From positions 62,001-126,000 of the forward strand of contig CANQUJ010000001.1 in assembly GCA_947627005.1 (NCBI GenBank): a stretch of 64,000 bases of DNA, written 5' to 3'. A program made the position numbers and the translations under genes. Positions 34,660 to 43,481 of this stretch are shown here, piece by piece; the stretch's first letter is position 1; the number at the start of each line of letters is the position of its first letter. The notes under the pieces are model-generated. The model was not told the DNA's origin. It worked only from the letters and a program-made list of their open reading frames with translations, and made no database searches. Source of the stretch: an uncultured Clostridia bacterium (GTDB lineage: Bacteria > Bacillota > Clostridia > Oscillospirales > Ruminococcaceae).

Positions 34660-37600
34660 ATGAGTTTATATAAATGCGGAATTGACATAGGTTCCACCAC
34701 CGTCAAGCTTGTTTTGCTGGACGAAAGCGGGAAGACCGTCTTCGGAATGTATAAGCGCCACTGCGCCCACATTCAAGAGGCTTTGACCGAGCTTTTGCGC
34801 GAGGCGAAAAAGGCGGTCGGCGACTGCGAAATTACCGCCGGGATAACCGGCTCGGGCTCGATAAACCTCGGCAAAGCGCTTAAAATCGCCTTTGTACAAG
34901 AGGTCGCGGCGGTCGCAGCTGCAATAGAAAAGGTCGCGCCCCAAACCGACGTTGCAATAGAGCTCGGCGGAGAGGACGCAAAGATAATCTATTTTCGCGG
35001 CGGGCTCGACGAGCGGATGAACGGCGTTTGCGCCGGCGGAACCGGCTCGTTTATCGACCAGATGGCCGCGCTTTTACAGACCGACGCCGAGGGCCTCAAC
35101 AACGAGGCGAAAAATTATCGCGAGATATACCCGATCGCGGCGCGCTGCGGGGTCTTCGCGAAGACCGACATTCAGCCGCTTATCAACGAGGGCGCCACAA
35201 AGGCCGACCTTGCCGCCTCGATTTTTCAGGCGGTAGTCAACCAGACCATCTCCGGCCTTGCCTGCGGAAAGCCGATTCGCGGCTGCGTGGCCTTTTTGGG
35301 CGGGCCGCTGCACTTTTTGACCGAGCTTAAAAAGGCGTTCATAAGAACCCTTAAGCTTACCCCCGAGAATGTCGTCGACCCGCAGGACAGCCACCTTTTC
35401 GCCGCGATGGGCGCGGCTCTCGAATCGACCGAAGCCTCGCCGATAAACCTTAACGAGCTTATCGAAAGGCTCTCTAAGGGAGTAGAGATGAGCTTCGAGA
35501 TCAAAAGGCTGCCGCCGCTTTTCGCGAGCGAGGCGGAATATAAAGCTTTCTGCGCAAGGCACGACTGCGCGGTCGTCGAAAAGGGCGAGCTTTCGGAGTA
35601 TTCCGGCGACTGTTTTTTGGGCATCGACGCCGGCTCGACCACGACCAAGCTCGCGCTGATAGATTCGGACGGGCGGCTTTTGTTCTCTCATTACGCCAAC
35701 AACAAGGGCAACCCGGTCGAGGCCGCGAAATTCGCGATATACGAGCTTAAAAACCGCCTGCCCGAGGGGGCGAGAATAGTTCGCTCCTGCTCGACCGGCT
35801 ACGGCGAGGCTCTTTTAAAGTCGGCCTTTTCGCTCGACGATTCCGAGGTAGAAACTGTCGCCCACACCACCGCCGCCAAGTTCTTCGACCCGGAGGTAGA
35901 CTGCGTTTTGGATATCGGCGGGCAGGATATGAAGTGCATCAAGCTTAAAAACGGCTCGGTAGACAATGTTCTTTTAAACGAGGCCTGCTCTTCGGGCTGC
36001 GGAAGCTTTATCGAAAGCTTTGCAAATTCTTTGGGCTATTCCGCCGAAGACTTTGCAAAAGAGGCCCTTTTTGCGAAAAATCCGGTCGATTTGGGAACAA
36101 GATGCACCGTTTTTATGAATTCAAACGTAAAACAGGCGCAAAAAGAGGGCGCCCCGGTTTCCGACATTTCGGCGGGGCTGGCATATTCGGTCATCAAAAA
36201 CGCGCTCTATAAGGTCATCAAGCTTGCCGACGCCAAGGATTTGGGCAGGCATATCGTAGTTCAGGGCGGGACCTTCTATAACAAGGCGGTTCTTCGCGCA
36301 TTTGAGCGAATCGCCGACGTAAACGCCACCTGCCCCGACATTTCGGGGATTATGGGCGCATTCGGCGCGGCGCTTATCGCGAGGGAGAGATTTAAGGGGC
36401 AGCAGAGCATTATGCTCCCGCTCGATGAGATAGTCGACCTTAAGTATACCAACGCCACCGCTCGGTGCGGAAGGTGCTCGAACAACTGTATGCTCACCGT
36501 CTCGACCTTCTCGGGCGGAAGAAGGCATATAACCGGCAACCGCTGCGAGCGCGGCCTCGGCGGAACGCAGACCGGCCCGAAAGGCGAGAATCTTATTGAA
36601 TTTAAGCGCAGAAGGATATTCGATTACGAACCTCTTTCAAAAGACGACGCCGAGAGGGGAGAGATCGGGATTCCCCGCGTTCTGAACATATACGAAAACT
36701 ATCCTTTTTGGGCGACATTTTTCAAAAAGCTCAAATTCCGGGTGGTCCTTTCACCGCAGAGCGACAGAAAGCTTTACGAGCTCGGAATGGAATCTATCCC
36801 CTCGGAATCCGAATGTTACCCCGCGAAGCTTTCGCACGGCCATGTTCAGTGGCTTATAAACAGCGGGATAAAGACGATTTTCCACCCCTGCGTTTTTTAC
36901 GAGCACCAAGAGACCCCGGGAGCGCAGAACCACTATAACTGCCCGATAGTCGTATCGTACCCCGAAAACCTTAAGAACAACGTCGAGGCTATCGCCGACG
37001 GCGACGTTAAATACATTCGTCCGTTTATCGCCTTTACAGACGAAAAAACGGCCGCGGATCGCCTTATTCGGCTTTGCAAAAAGGAATGGAATATCCCCAA
37101 GAAAGAGGTCGAGGCGGCGGTTAAAGCCGCTTGGGAGGAGCAGCTTAGCGCCAAAGAGGACATCAGAAAAGAGGGCGCGCGGGTTTTAAAAGCGATGGAA
37201 GAGCGCGGCGGCAGGGGGATAGTTCTTGCCGGGCGGCCCTATCATATCGACCCGGAGATCAACCACGGCATACCCGAGCTTATCGCGAGCTGCGGTCTCG
37301 ACGTTTTCAGCGAGGACAGCCTTCCGATAGATTTCTGCCCCGAAAGGCCGCTTAGGGTAGTCGACCAATGGGTTTATCATTCGCGGCTCTATTCGGCGGC
37401 GGAATTTGTCAGAAGCCGGGACGACTTGGAGCTTGTTCAGCTTAATTCCTTCGGCTGCGGGCTCGACGCGGTCACGACCGACCAGGTTTCGGAGATTTTG
37501 GAGGGCTCGAATAAGCTCTATACCGTCCTGAAGATCGACGAGGTAAACAACCTCGGCGCGGTAAGGATCAGAATCAGAAGCCTTATCGCCGCGATGAATA

Positions 37601-38940
37601 TGAGGCGCGAGCGGGGGATAAAGGCCGAGCCCGCCCCGATAGCTTATCAAAGCACGCCCTTCACCCGCGAGATGTTCGAGGAAAAATATACCATTCTCGC
37701 CCCGCAGATGAGCCCGATTCACTTCGAGGTCCTCGAACCTGTTTTCAAGCACTACGGCTACAATATCGAGGTTCTTACCAACGACAACCGCAGCGCGATC
37801 GACACCGGGCTTAAATACGTCAACAACGACGCCTGCTTCCCCTCGATAACCGCGGTGGGGCAGGTTATGGAGGCCGTTTTGTCCGGCAGATACGACGTAA
37901 ACCGCCTCGCGGTCATAATGACCCAGACGGGCGGCTGCTGCCGCGCCTCGAACTACGTCGGGTTTATACGCCGCGCGCTCGATAAAGCGGGAATGTCGCA
38001 GATCCCGGTAATATCGCTAAACGCCAACGGAATGGAGAAGTCCGAGGGATTTAAGATGACCCCGAAGCTTCTTATCGCCGCCGGAAAGGGAGTAGTCTAC
38101 GGCGACCTGTTTATGCGCTGCCTTTATCGGACGAGGCCGTATGAAAAGCTTAAAGGCTCGGCCGACGCTTTACATAAAAAGTGGCTGAAAATTTGCACAG
38201 ACGAGCTTACCGGCGTTAAATCGGGGTATAACTACAAAAAAATTTGCAGGGGGATAGTCGAAGAATTCGACTCGCTGCCGCTTGTCGAGGGGCTTAAAAA
38301 GCCGCGCGTCGGCGTAGTCGGCGAAATTCTCGTAAAATATATGCCCCTTGCGAACAACCGCCTCGTCGACCTTTTGGAGAGCGAGGGGGCCGAGGCGGTG
38401 GTCCCGGACCTTATGGACTTTATGAACTATTCGCTTTACAACAGCGAATATAAGCACGAATTTTTGGGAACGAGCCTTAGATCCGCGCTGTTCGCGAGAA
38501 TAGGCATAGCCGCGATAGCCGGGCTTAGAAGGCCGGCCGTAAAAGCCCTTGAAAAGAGCGAAAGATTCGAGGCGCCGATGCCGATAAAAAAGGTCGCGGG
38601 GCTTGCAAAACAGTTTCTCTCGATAGGAAATCAATACGGCGAGGGCTGGTTCCTGACCGGCGAGATGGCCGAGCTTTTAGAGAGCGGCGTGCCGAATATA
38701 GTTTGTATCCAGCCGTTCGCCTGTTTGCCGAACCACGTCGTCGGCAAGGGAATGATAAAGCACCTCAAAAAGGTCTATCCCTTCGCGAATATCGCCGCCG
38801 TCGACTATGACCCCGGCGCCTCCGAGGTAAACCAGCTTAACCGAATCAAGCTGATGCTTTCAAGCGCGAAAAAGGCGCTCTCCGCAGAAAAGGAGAACGA
38901 GTCAGAAAACAGAAAACAGAGGGCAGAAATCAGAGGTTAA
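34660..38940 (+). CDS. Double BcrAD/BadFG-type activase fused to CoA-dehydratase-like domain
   Basis: The ATG at 34660 follows GGAAGGAAT. The 1426-residue protein has two sugar-kinase/Hsp70-fold ATPase modules, starting GIDIGSTTVKL (residue 3) and GIDAGSTTTKL (about 323). Each has the second signature: AGGTGSFIDQM and ACSSGCGSFIES, the latter with cysteines suited to a bridging iron-sulfur cluster. A DUF2229-like region follows with CGRCSNNC, then a dehydratase-like segment. Related short activases use ATP to drive low-potential electrons into 2-hydroxyacyl-CoA dehydratases. The substrate of the large fused form is not established. The last 14 or so residues, ending RAEIRG, are encoded by a dispersed repeat and look unlike the conserved domains. 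Confidence 0.9.
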   Translation: MSLYKCGIDIGSTTVKLVLLDESGKTVFGMYKRHCAHIQEALTELLREAKKAVGDCEITAGITGSGSINLGKALKIAFVQEVAAVAAAIEKVAPQTDVAIELGGEDAKIIYFRGGLDERMNGVCAGGTGSFIDQMAALLQTDAEGLNNEAKNYREIYPIAARCGVFAKTDIQPLINEGATKADLAASIFQAVVNQTISGLACGKPIRGCVAFLGGPLHFLTELKKAFIRTLKLTPENVVDPQDSHLFAAMGAALESTEASPINLNELIERLSKGVEMSFEIKRLPPLFASEAEYKAFCARHDCAVVEKGELSEYSGDCFLGIDAGSTTTKLALIDSDGRLLFSHYANNKGNPVEAAKFAIYELKNRLPEGARIVRSCSTGYGEALLKSAFSLDDSEVETVAHTTAAKFFDPEVDCVLDIGGQDMKCIKLKNGSVDNVLLNEACSSGCGSFIESFANSLGYSAEDFAKEALFAKNPVDLGTRCTVFMNSNVKQAQKEGAPVSDISAGLAYSVIKNALYKVIKLADAKDLGRHIVVQGGTFYNKAVLRAFERIADVNATCPDISGIMGAFGAALIARERFKGQQSIMLPLDEIVDLKYTNATARCGRCSNNCMLTVSTFSGGRRHITGNRCERGLGGTQTGPKGENLIEFKRRRIFDYEPLSKDDAERGEIGIPRVLNIYENYPFWATFFKKLKFRVVLSPQSDRKLYELGMESIPSESECYPAKLSHGHVQWLINSGIKTIFHPCVFYEHQETPGAQNHYNCPIVVSYPENLKNNVEAIADGDVKYIRPFIAFTDEKTAADRLIRLCKKEWNIPKKEVEAAVKAAWEEQLSAKEDIRKEGARVLKAMEERGGRGIVLAGRPYHIDPEINHGIPELIASCGLDVFSEDSLPIDFCPERPLRVVDQWVYHSRLYSAAEFVRSRDDLELVQLNSFGCGLDAVTTDQVSEILEGSNKLYTVLKIDEVNNLGAVRIRIRSLIAAMNMRRERGIKAEPAPIAYQSTPFTREMFEEKYTILAPQMSPIHFEVLEPVFKHYGYNIEVLTNDNRSAIDTGLKYVNNDACFPSITAVGQVMEAVLSGRYDVNRLAVIMTQTGGCCRASNYVGFIRRALDKAGMSQIPVISLNANGMEKSEGFKMTPKLLIAAGKGVVYGDLFMRCLYRTRPYEKLKGSADALHKKWLKICTDELTGVKSGYNYKKICRGIVEEFDSLPLVEGLKKPRVGVVGEILVKYMPLANNRLVDLLESEGAEAVVPDLMDFMNYSLYNSEYKHEFLGTSLRSALFARIGIAAIAGLRRPAVKALEKSERFEAPMPIKKVAGLAKQFLSIGNQYGEGWFLTGEMAELLESGVPNIVCIQPFACLPNHVVGKGMIKHLKKVYPFANIAAVDYDPGASEVNQLNRIKLMLSSAKKALSAEKENESENRKQRAEIRG

Positions 38941-39018
38941 GAGGATAAAAAGTGTGAAATCGCACAAATTTCCGAAAACAATTTCTGTTCGCTGACAATC
39001 CGATATCTGACAATCTGA
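38901..39018. repeat. Dispersed repeat, copy A
   Basis: The right-hand 63 bp (38956-39018) match 48688-48750 at 55 of 63 positions, including a perfect 26-bp core at 38956-38981. The left part is CAGA-rich and carries a perfect 14-bp match (38924-38937 with 48650-48663). This copy encodes the final residues and stop of the activase-like gene and runs up to the terminator before argS. Confidence 0.8.
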
Positions 39019-39047
39019 AAAAAGCAGCCCTTCGGGCTGCTTTTTTT
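39018..39047. terminator. Bidirectional terminator between activase-like gene and argS
   Basis: A GCAGCCC stem (39024-39030) pairs with 39034-39040 around a TTC loop, with A6 on the left and T7 on the right. It fits the convergent genes on both sides. Confidence 0.9.
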
Positions 39048-40803
39048 ACATGTTTTCCACGGTTTCGATGGCGAGGCAGTCGAGAAGCTTGACCATAACC
39101 CGCCTCGTCAGCGAGCTTAGCGCGAGCCAGCTTTCGCGCTTGGCGGGGTCTTCTTCCGAAAGGATACGGTTGTCGTGGTAGAACTTTGAAAACGCCGAGG
39201 CGAGGCCGTATGCGCAGTCGCAGAGGGCGGAGGGGGCCATATCGCTCATCGCCTTTTCATAGCTTTCGCCGCTAAGGGCGATCAACAGCGCAAGCTCGCG
39301 TTCGCCCTCGCCGAAAATTCCGCCTATCTTCGGCTTTTCGTCGTAGTCTATCCCCGCTTTTTTGAGGATCGAGTTTATCCTCGTAACGGTGTAGAGAAGA
39401 TAGGTCCCGGTCTTGCCGTCGAACGAGAGGAATTTGTCGATATCGAAGACGTAATCCTTTGTCGGCTGGTTTGAAAGGTCGCCGAATTTAAGGGCCGCCA
39501 CGCCGATTTTATGCGCGGCCTCGGTTTTGTCGCCGACTATATACTCCGAGTCCTTCAATTTTTCAAAAGCGGCCTCTTCTACCATCGAGATCAGCGAAGA
39601 AAGGGTCATAACCCCGCCGTCGCGGGTTTTAAAGGGCTTGCCGTCCGGGCCGGTCATCGCGCCGAAGCCGAGGTGACGAAGCTCTGTCGATTCGGGGACG
39701 AGCCCCGCCTTTTTCGCGCAGCGGAAGACCTGGGTGAAATGAAGGCTCTGCCGCTTGTCGGTAAGATACCAGATTCCGTTCGGCTTAAAATCGCGCTCGC
39801 GCTGGATTATCGTCGCAAGGTCCCAAGTCGCGTATATAGACGAGCCGTCAGACTTTTTGACGATTATCGGCGGGACGGTTATTTTGTCGCCCTCCTCCGA
39901 AACGTCGACGACCTGCGCGCCGTCGCTTTCGTATAAAAGCCCTTTTTTATTGAGAATTTCGACGAGCTCGGGGGTATAGACGTCGGCGTCGCTTTCGCCG
40001 TACCAGTAGTCGAAGTCGACCGAGAGGCGGGAATAGATTTTTTTGACGCTCGAGACCGAGACGTCTTTTATTTTTTTCCAAAGGTCGTAGATCCCGGGCT
40101 TGCGGGCCTGAAGATCGACGACAATCTGCCGCGAGGCGGCCTTAAATTCCGGGTCTTCCTTGCTTTTTGAAGAGGCGAAGGGGTAGATCTCGTTCATCTC
40201 GTCCTCGTCGATATCGGGGATAACGTCGCGGGAGGGGTCGTAATCGGGTTTAAAGCAGGGCCAATCGGGGTGACGGACCTTGTATTCCGCGATGGTGAGG
40301 CCGTATGGGGTTCCCCAGTCGCCGAAATGAACGTCGCCGATCACCTTTCGGCCGGTCGCGCGGGCGGTTCTTTTTAGTGCCTCGCCGATTATAGCGGAGC
40401 GCAGATGGCCGATGTGGAGCGGCTTTGCGACGTTAGGGCCGCCGTAGTCGATCACCAAAGTTTGGGGCTTATCGCACTGCGGAACGCCGAGGTATTGGTC
40501 GTTTAAGATATCGTTTATAACGCCGAGCAGGAAGTCGTCCGAGAGGGTAAGGTTGATGAATCCCGGGGGGACGGCCTCGGCCTTTATGAATTCCGGGCGG
40601 CCGCAAAGGCGCGATACTACGTCGTTTGCGATCATGATCGGGGCTTTGCGATAGATTTTCGCGCCGGAGAGAGCGCCGTTGCACTGGAACTGGCAGAGAT
40701 CCATTCTGTCCGAAACCGAGACGGAGCCGAGCGCCGGGTCATAGCCCGCGGCGGCAAAAGCGTTTGAGACGATTTCGGTCAATAACGAAGTTAATTTTTT
40801 CAT
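39046..40803 (-). CDS. argS: Arginyl-tRNA synthetase
   Basis: The ATG at 40803 has AAGGGAAG just upstream; the open frame continues to 40977 but that part is not coding. The 585-residue class I synthetase charges tRNA-Arg with arginine. The HIGH motif is at 130-133 (LHIGHLRSA), preceded by DYGGPNVAKP. The family-specific segment GPDGKPFKTRDGG stands in for KMSKS, as in many ArgS proteins. The N-terminal additional domain and C-terminal anticodon-binding helices are present. It is the only informational housekeeping gene here, and its promoter lies beside the inverted-repeat element. Confidence 0.96.
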   Translation of the reverse strand: MKKLTSLLTEIVSNAFAAAGYDPALGSVSVSDRMDLCQFQCNGALSGAKIYRKAPIMIANDVVSRLCGRPEFIKAEAVPPGFINLTLSDDFLLGVINDILNDQYLGVPQCDKPQTLVIDYGGPNVAKPLHIGHLRSAIIGEALKRTARATGRKVIGDVHFGDWGTPYGLTIAEYKVRHPDWPCFKPDYDPSRDVIPDIDEDEMNEIYPFASSKSKEDPEFKAASRQIVVDLQARKPGIYDLWKKIKDVSVSSVKKIYSRLSVDFDYWYGESDADVYTPELVEILNKKGLLYESDGAQVVDVSEEGDKITVPPIIVKKSDGSSIYATWDLATIIQRERDFKPNGIWYLTDKRQSLHFTQVFRCAKKAGLVPESTELRHLGFGAMTGPDGKPFKTRDGGVMTLSSLISMVEEAAFEKLKDSEYIVGDKTEAAHKIGVAALKFGDLSNQPTKDYVFDIDKFLSFDGKTGTYLLYTVTRINSILKKAGIDYDEKPKIGGIFGEGERELALLIALSGESYEKAMSDMAPSALCDCAYGLASAFSKFYHDNRILSEEDPAKRESWLALSSLTRRVMVKLLDCLAIETVENM

Positions 40804-40834
40804 AAAATCTTCCCTTGTTTTAGAATTTAGAAAC

Positions 40835-40863
40835 ATTTTAGCACGATTCCCGCGGATTTGCAA
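40835..40863 (-). promoter_or_regulatory. argS promoter
   Basis: On the minus strand TTGCAA (40858-40863) and TAAAAT (40835-40840) are 17 bp apart, 31 bp before the ATG. The inverted-repeat element starts 24 bp further upstream. Confidence 0.75.
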
Positions 40864-40887
40864 GAGCGGATTCAAGTAAAGCAAGCG

Positions 40888-41433
40888 AAAGTTTTCGGTC
40901 AAGCCTTTTCCAAAAGGCTTGCAGGGGTCGAGGGGGCAGCGCCCCTCGGCGCAGCCCGCAGGCTGCGAAAGCCCCAAACGAAGGCGCCCTGCAAGGGGTG
41001 AATTTCAAAAACAGTCCAGCGGACTGTTTTTGGAAGAGGGGACGCTCTGAAAGAGAGAGCGTCCCCTTTTGATTCGCGGCTGCGAGAGCAGTCGCGCACC
41101 TAAACGTCGGGCTTTCGCCTCTTTAATCCGCAGCTCTGACAAGAGCTGCGAGCCTAATATTTTTCGCTCTGCGAAAAATCGGGGAGACCCCCGACGAGGG
41201 TAAGCGGCGCCTCGAATTTGGGGAAACCCCCGGCGAGGGTAAGCGACGCCTCGAATTTGGGGGAACCCCCGGCGAGGGTTCCCCCACGCGAAAACTGTCC
41301 GCCGGACAGATTTTCGCTCCCCCTCCTGCGCTTTTTTTAGTCAAGGGTATTTCGCGCTCTGCGGAGCGCGACCAAAGGCTTCTCGCCTTTGGAATCTCGC
41401 AAGCCTTTTGAAAAAGGCTTGAGCGAAAACTTT
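40888..41433. mobile_element. Hairpin-packed element with 35-bp terminal inverted repeats (MITE-like)
   Basis: The left end 40888-40922 matches the reverse complement of 41399-41433 at 33 of 35 positions. Each end holds its own 9-bp hairpin (AAGCCTTTT and its complement), so part of the match could come from that palindrome, but the outer 13 bp also match. Inside are nine more stems, for example 40930-40947, 40951-40966, 41007-41031 (11-bp stem), 41038-41066 (11-bp stem plus T4), 41130-41149, 41159-41179, 41288-41317, 41353-41370 and 41372-41392. No credible gene lies within. No target duplication is visible. It fits a non-autonomous element or a structured non-coding array; similar GGGGCAGCGCCCC-type hairpins recur in clostridial genomes as far as I recall. 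Confidence 0.65.
41181..41290. repeat. 40-bp tandem repeat, about 2.5 copies
   Basis: Units run 41181-41220 (40 bp), 41221-41259 (39 bp) and a partial third from 41260. Shared parts include ACCCCCGGCGAGGGTAAGCG and CCTCGAATTTG. It lies inside the inverted-repeat element. Confidence 0.8.
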
Positions 41434-41550
41434 TAGTTTGGCGCGGCGGAGTTCGGCGCTGTTTTTCGGTCCGAAAAAACCTCAAAAACTATCGCCGGAG
41501 TACGGACAAACGGACTCGAAAGGGGGTTCCGGAAAGAATTTTTAAAAAAG

Positions 41551-41568
41551 TTGCACCGAACAGTGCAA
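41551..41568. promoter_or_regulatory. Perfect inverted repeat upstream of the terminase genes
   Basis: TTGCAC and GTGCAA are separated by 6 bp, 70 bp before the small terminase start. It could be a repressor operator or a small RNA hairpin. The 41434-41637 interval otherwise shows a short TTTTTCGG hairpin near 41462-41478 and no clear sigma-A promoter. Confidence 0.4.
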
Positions 41569-41637
41569 TTTTCGGCGTTTTCGGCGGTATAGGTGAAGGG
41601 CCTTTCCGCGGGCGGCCTTTCAAGAAGGGAGTTTTAG

Positions 41638-42117
41638 ATGGAAAGAGAAATTACGGAAGAGAAAAAAACTGCCGAGCTTTTTGCGGCTAACCTGTTTTCG
41701 CTCGGCAACCCCGAGGAGGCCGCTTTAAGAATCGGGGCGAGGCCGGAAGAGGCGATTTTTCTCGGCTGCGGGTTGATGAAAAACCCCGAGGTCAGAAGAA
41801 TTTTGAAAAGGCTCGGAAAATGCCGCTCTTCGGAAATTGAAGCTTCGGCGGGACTTAGGCGGCTGGCCTTCGGAAGAATCAACGACGCGCTCGAGCTTTT
41901 GAAAGACGATCAGAGCGGCGTCTCGGCGGAAAGGCTCGATCTGTTCAACGTCGCCGAGATCAAAAAGGTCAAGGGCGGGGGAGTCGAGATCAAATTCTTC
42001 GACCGGCTCGAGGCGCTTGAACGGCTTGCGGAAATAGAAAGCAGGGCGAGCGAAACCTCGGCGGCGGACAGCTTCTTTAACGCCCTCGGCCGAGGAGATG
42101 GGAAGCGTTCGGAATGA
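41638..42117 (+). CDS. Phage-type terminase small subunit
   Basis: The ATG at 41638 has AAGGGAG 6 bp upstream. The 159-residue protein has an N-terminal helical DNA-binding-like part (AANLFSLGNPEEAALRIGA), and a C-terminal segment EIKKVKGGGVEIKFFDRLEALERLAEI of which the KVKGGGVEIKFFDRLEAL pattern is typical of Terminase_2-type small subunits. Small terminases recognise packaging sites and load the large subunit. It overlaps the large terminase by 4 bp (ATGA). There is no operator-binding regulator or integrase upstream. Confidence 0.8.
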   Translation: MEREITEEKKTAELFAANLFSLGNPEEAALRIGARPEEAIFLGCGLMKNPEVRRILKRLGKCRSSEIEASAGLRRLAFGRINDALELLKDDQSGVSAERLDLFNVAEIKKVKGGGVEIKFFDRLEALERLAEIESRASETSAADSFFNALGRGDGKRSE

Positions 42118-43370
42118 GCGGGATTAGAATCGAGATCTTTTCGGAAAAGCAGAAAAGGGTTTTGAACTGGTGGCTTGACGAAAAGAACCGCGACAACCTT
42201 GCGATAATCTGCGACGGCGCAGTCAGAAGCGGGAAGACCCTTTCGATGGGGATATCCTTTGTCTTGTGGGCGACGGCGAACTTTTGCGAGACGGATTTCG
42301 CAATATGCGGAAAGACGATAACCTCGGCGAGGAGAAACCTTGCCGACGGACTTGCGGCGTTTTTGTCGCGGGGAGGGTTCGAGGTTTGCTTCAAACAGTC
42401 GCAGAATATGTTCACGGTTTGCCACAGGGGAAGAAAAAACCGCTTCTTTTTGTTCGGCGGGAAGGACGAGGGCTCGGCGGCACTTATTCAGGGAATGACG
42501 CTGGGCGGGGTCTTGTTCGACGAGGTCGCGCTTATGCCGAGGTCTTTCGTCGAGCAGGCGATCGCGAGATGTTCGCTTGAAAAATCGAAGCTGTGGTTCA
42601 ACTGCAACCCGGACAACCCCTCACACTGGTTTTACAGGGAATGGATAAAAAAGGCGGAGGAAAAGCGCGCGCTTTACGTTCACTTTACGATGCGCGACAA
42701 CCCCTCTCTGACCGAAGAAGTCAGACAGCGCTACGAAAGGCTTTACAGCGGCGCTTTTTACCGCAGATTCGTCCTCGGGCAGTGGGTCTCGTTCAGCGGG
42801 ACGGTTTACCCTTTCTTCGATTTGCAGAAAAACGTCGTCGAAAACCCGCCGGAATGTTCGAGATTCGCCGTCAGCTGCGACTATGGGACCGTCAACCCGT
42901 CGTCATTCGGGCTTTGGGGAGAAGCGGACGGAATCTGGTATCGGATATCGGAATATTATTACAACTCGAAGACCGACGGCGGAATGAGGACCGACGAGGA
43001 GCATTACAGGGCGCTTGAAGAGCTTTGCGGCGGAAGAAGGATAGAGGCGGTAATAGTCGACCCTTCTGCGGCGAGCTTTATCGAATGTATCAGGCGGCAC
43101 AGAAAATACTCTGTCGTTAAGGCCGACAACGACGTTATGAACGGAATCAGAAGAGTCGGCGACGCTTTGAAGAGCGGCAGGATAGTCATCTGTTCGCGCT
43201 GCAAAGACTGTATCCGGGAGTTCGGGCAGTACAGGTGGGACGAAAAGAGCGGGAAGGACGGAGTCGTTAAAGAAAACGACCACGCGATGGACGACCTTAG
43301 ATATTTCGTCAACAGGTATTTAAAAAGCGGCGGCGGCGGGGAATGGTTCTTCGCCTCGGTTGAAAGATAG
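42114..43370 (+). CDS. terL: Phage terminase large subunit, PBSX-like
   Basis: The 418-residue packaging motor has an intact ATPase (Walker A GAVRSGKT at 35-42, Walker B VLFDE at 133-137) and an intact RNase H-like nuclease with the acidic residues D256 (SCDYGT), D316 (VDPSA) and D393-D394 (HAMDDLRY). Family members translocate DNA into preformed heads and cut concatemers. Nothing suggests decay: no frameshift or premature stop and all catalytic residues are present. A 111-bp gap without a convincing gene separates it from the portal gene. Confidence 0.93.
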   Translation: MSGIRIEIFSEKQKRVLNWWLDEKNRDNLAIICDGAVRSGKTLSMGISFVLWATANFCETDFAICGKTITSARRNLADGLAAFLSRGGFEVCFKQSQNMFTVCHRGRKNRFFLFGGKDEGSAALIQGMTLGGVLFDEVALMPRSFVEQAIARCSLEKSKLWFNCNPDNPSHWFYREWIKKAEEKRALYVHFTMRDNPSLTEEVRQRYERLYSGAFYRRFVLGQWVSFSGTVYPFFDLQKNVVENPPECSRFAVSCDYGTVNPSSFGLWGEADGIWYRISEYYYNSKTDGGMRTDEEHYRALEELCGGRRIEAVIVDPSAASFIECIRRHRKYSVVKADNDVMNGIRRVGDALKSGRIVICSRCKDCIREFGQYRWDEKSGKDGVVKENDHAMDDLRYFVNRYLKSGGGGEWFFASVER

Positions 43371-43481
43371 CGCGAAAGCGCGGGCGGGAGGCGGGGTTTT
43401 ATATAATCGCGCCGCAGATTCGACGGCCGCGGCAAAACGAAACTGCGGGGCAAAAAATTTATCTGAAACGGAAGTGAAAAT

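Noticed and set aside
40804-40977. Upstream extension of argS
   Set aside because: It reads through the argS promoter and the inverted-repeat element; the ATG at 40803 has a proper ribosome site and matches family length.
40888-41433. CRISPR array
   Set aside because: The repeats are hairpins of different sequence and one 40-bp tandem without spacers; no cas genes are present.
41123-41485. 120-codon minus-strand frame in the hairpin element
   Set aside because: Its repeated RRLPSPGVSP-like sequence is only the translation of the 40-bp tandem repeat; no ribosome site.
43371-43481. Small gene between terminase and portal
   Set aside because: The only frame there overlaps the portal start out of frame and has no recognisable content.
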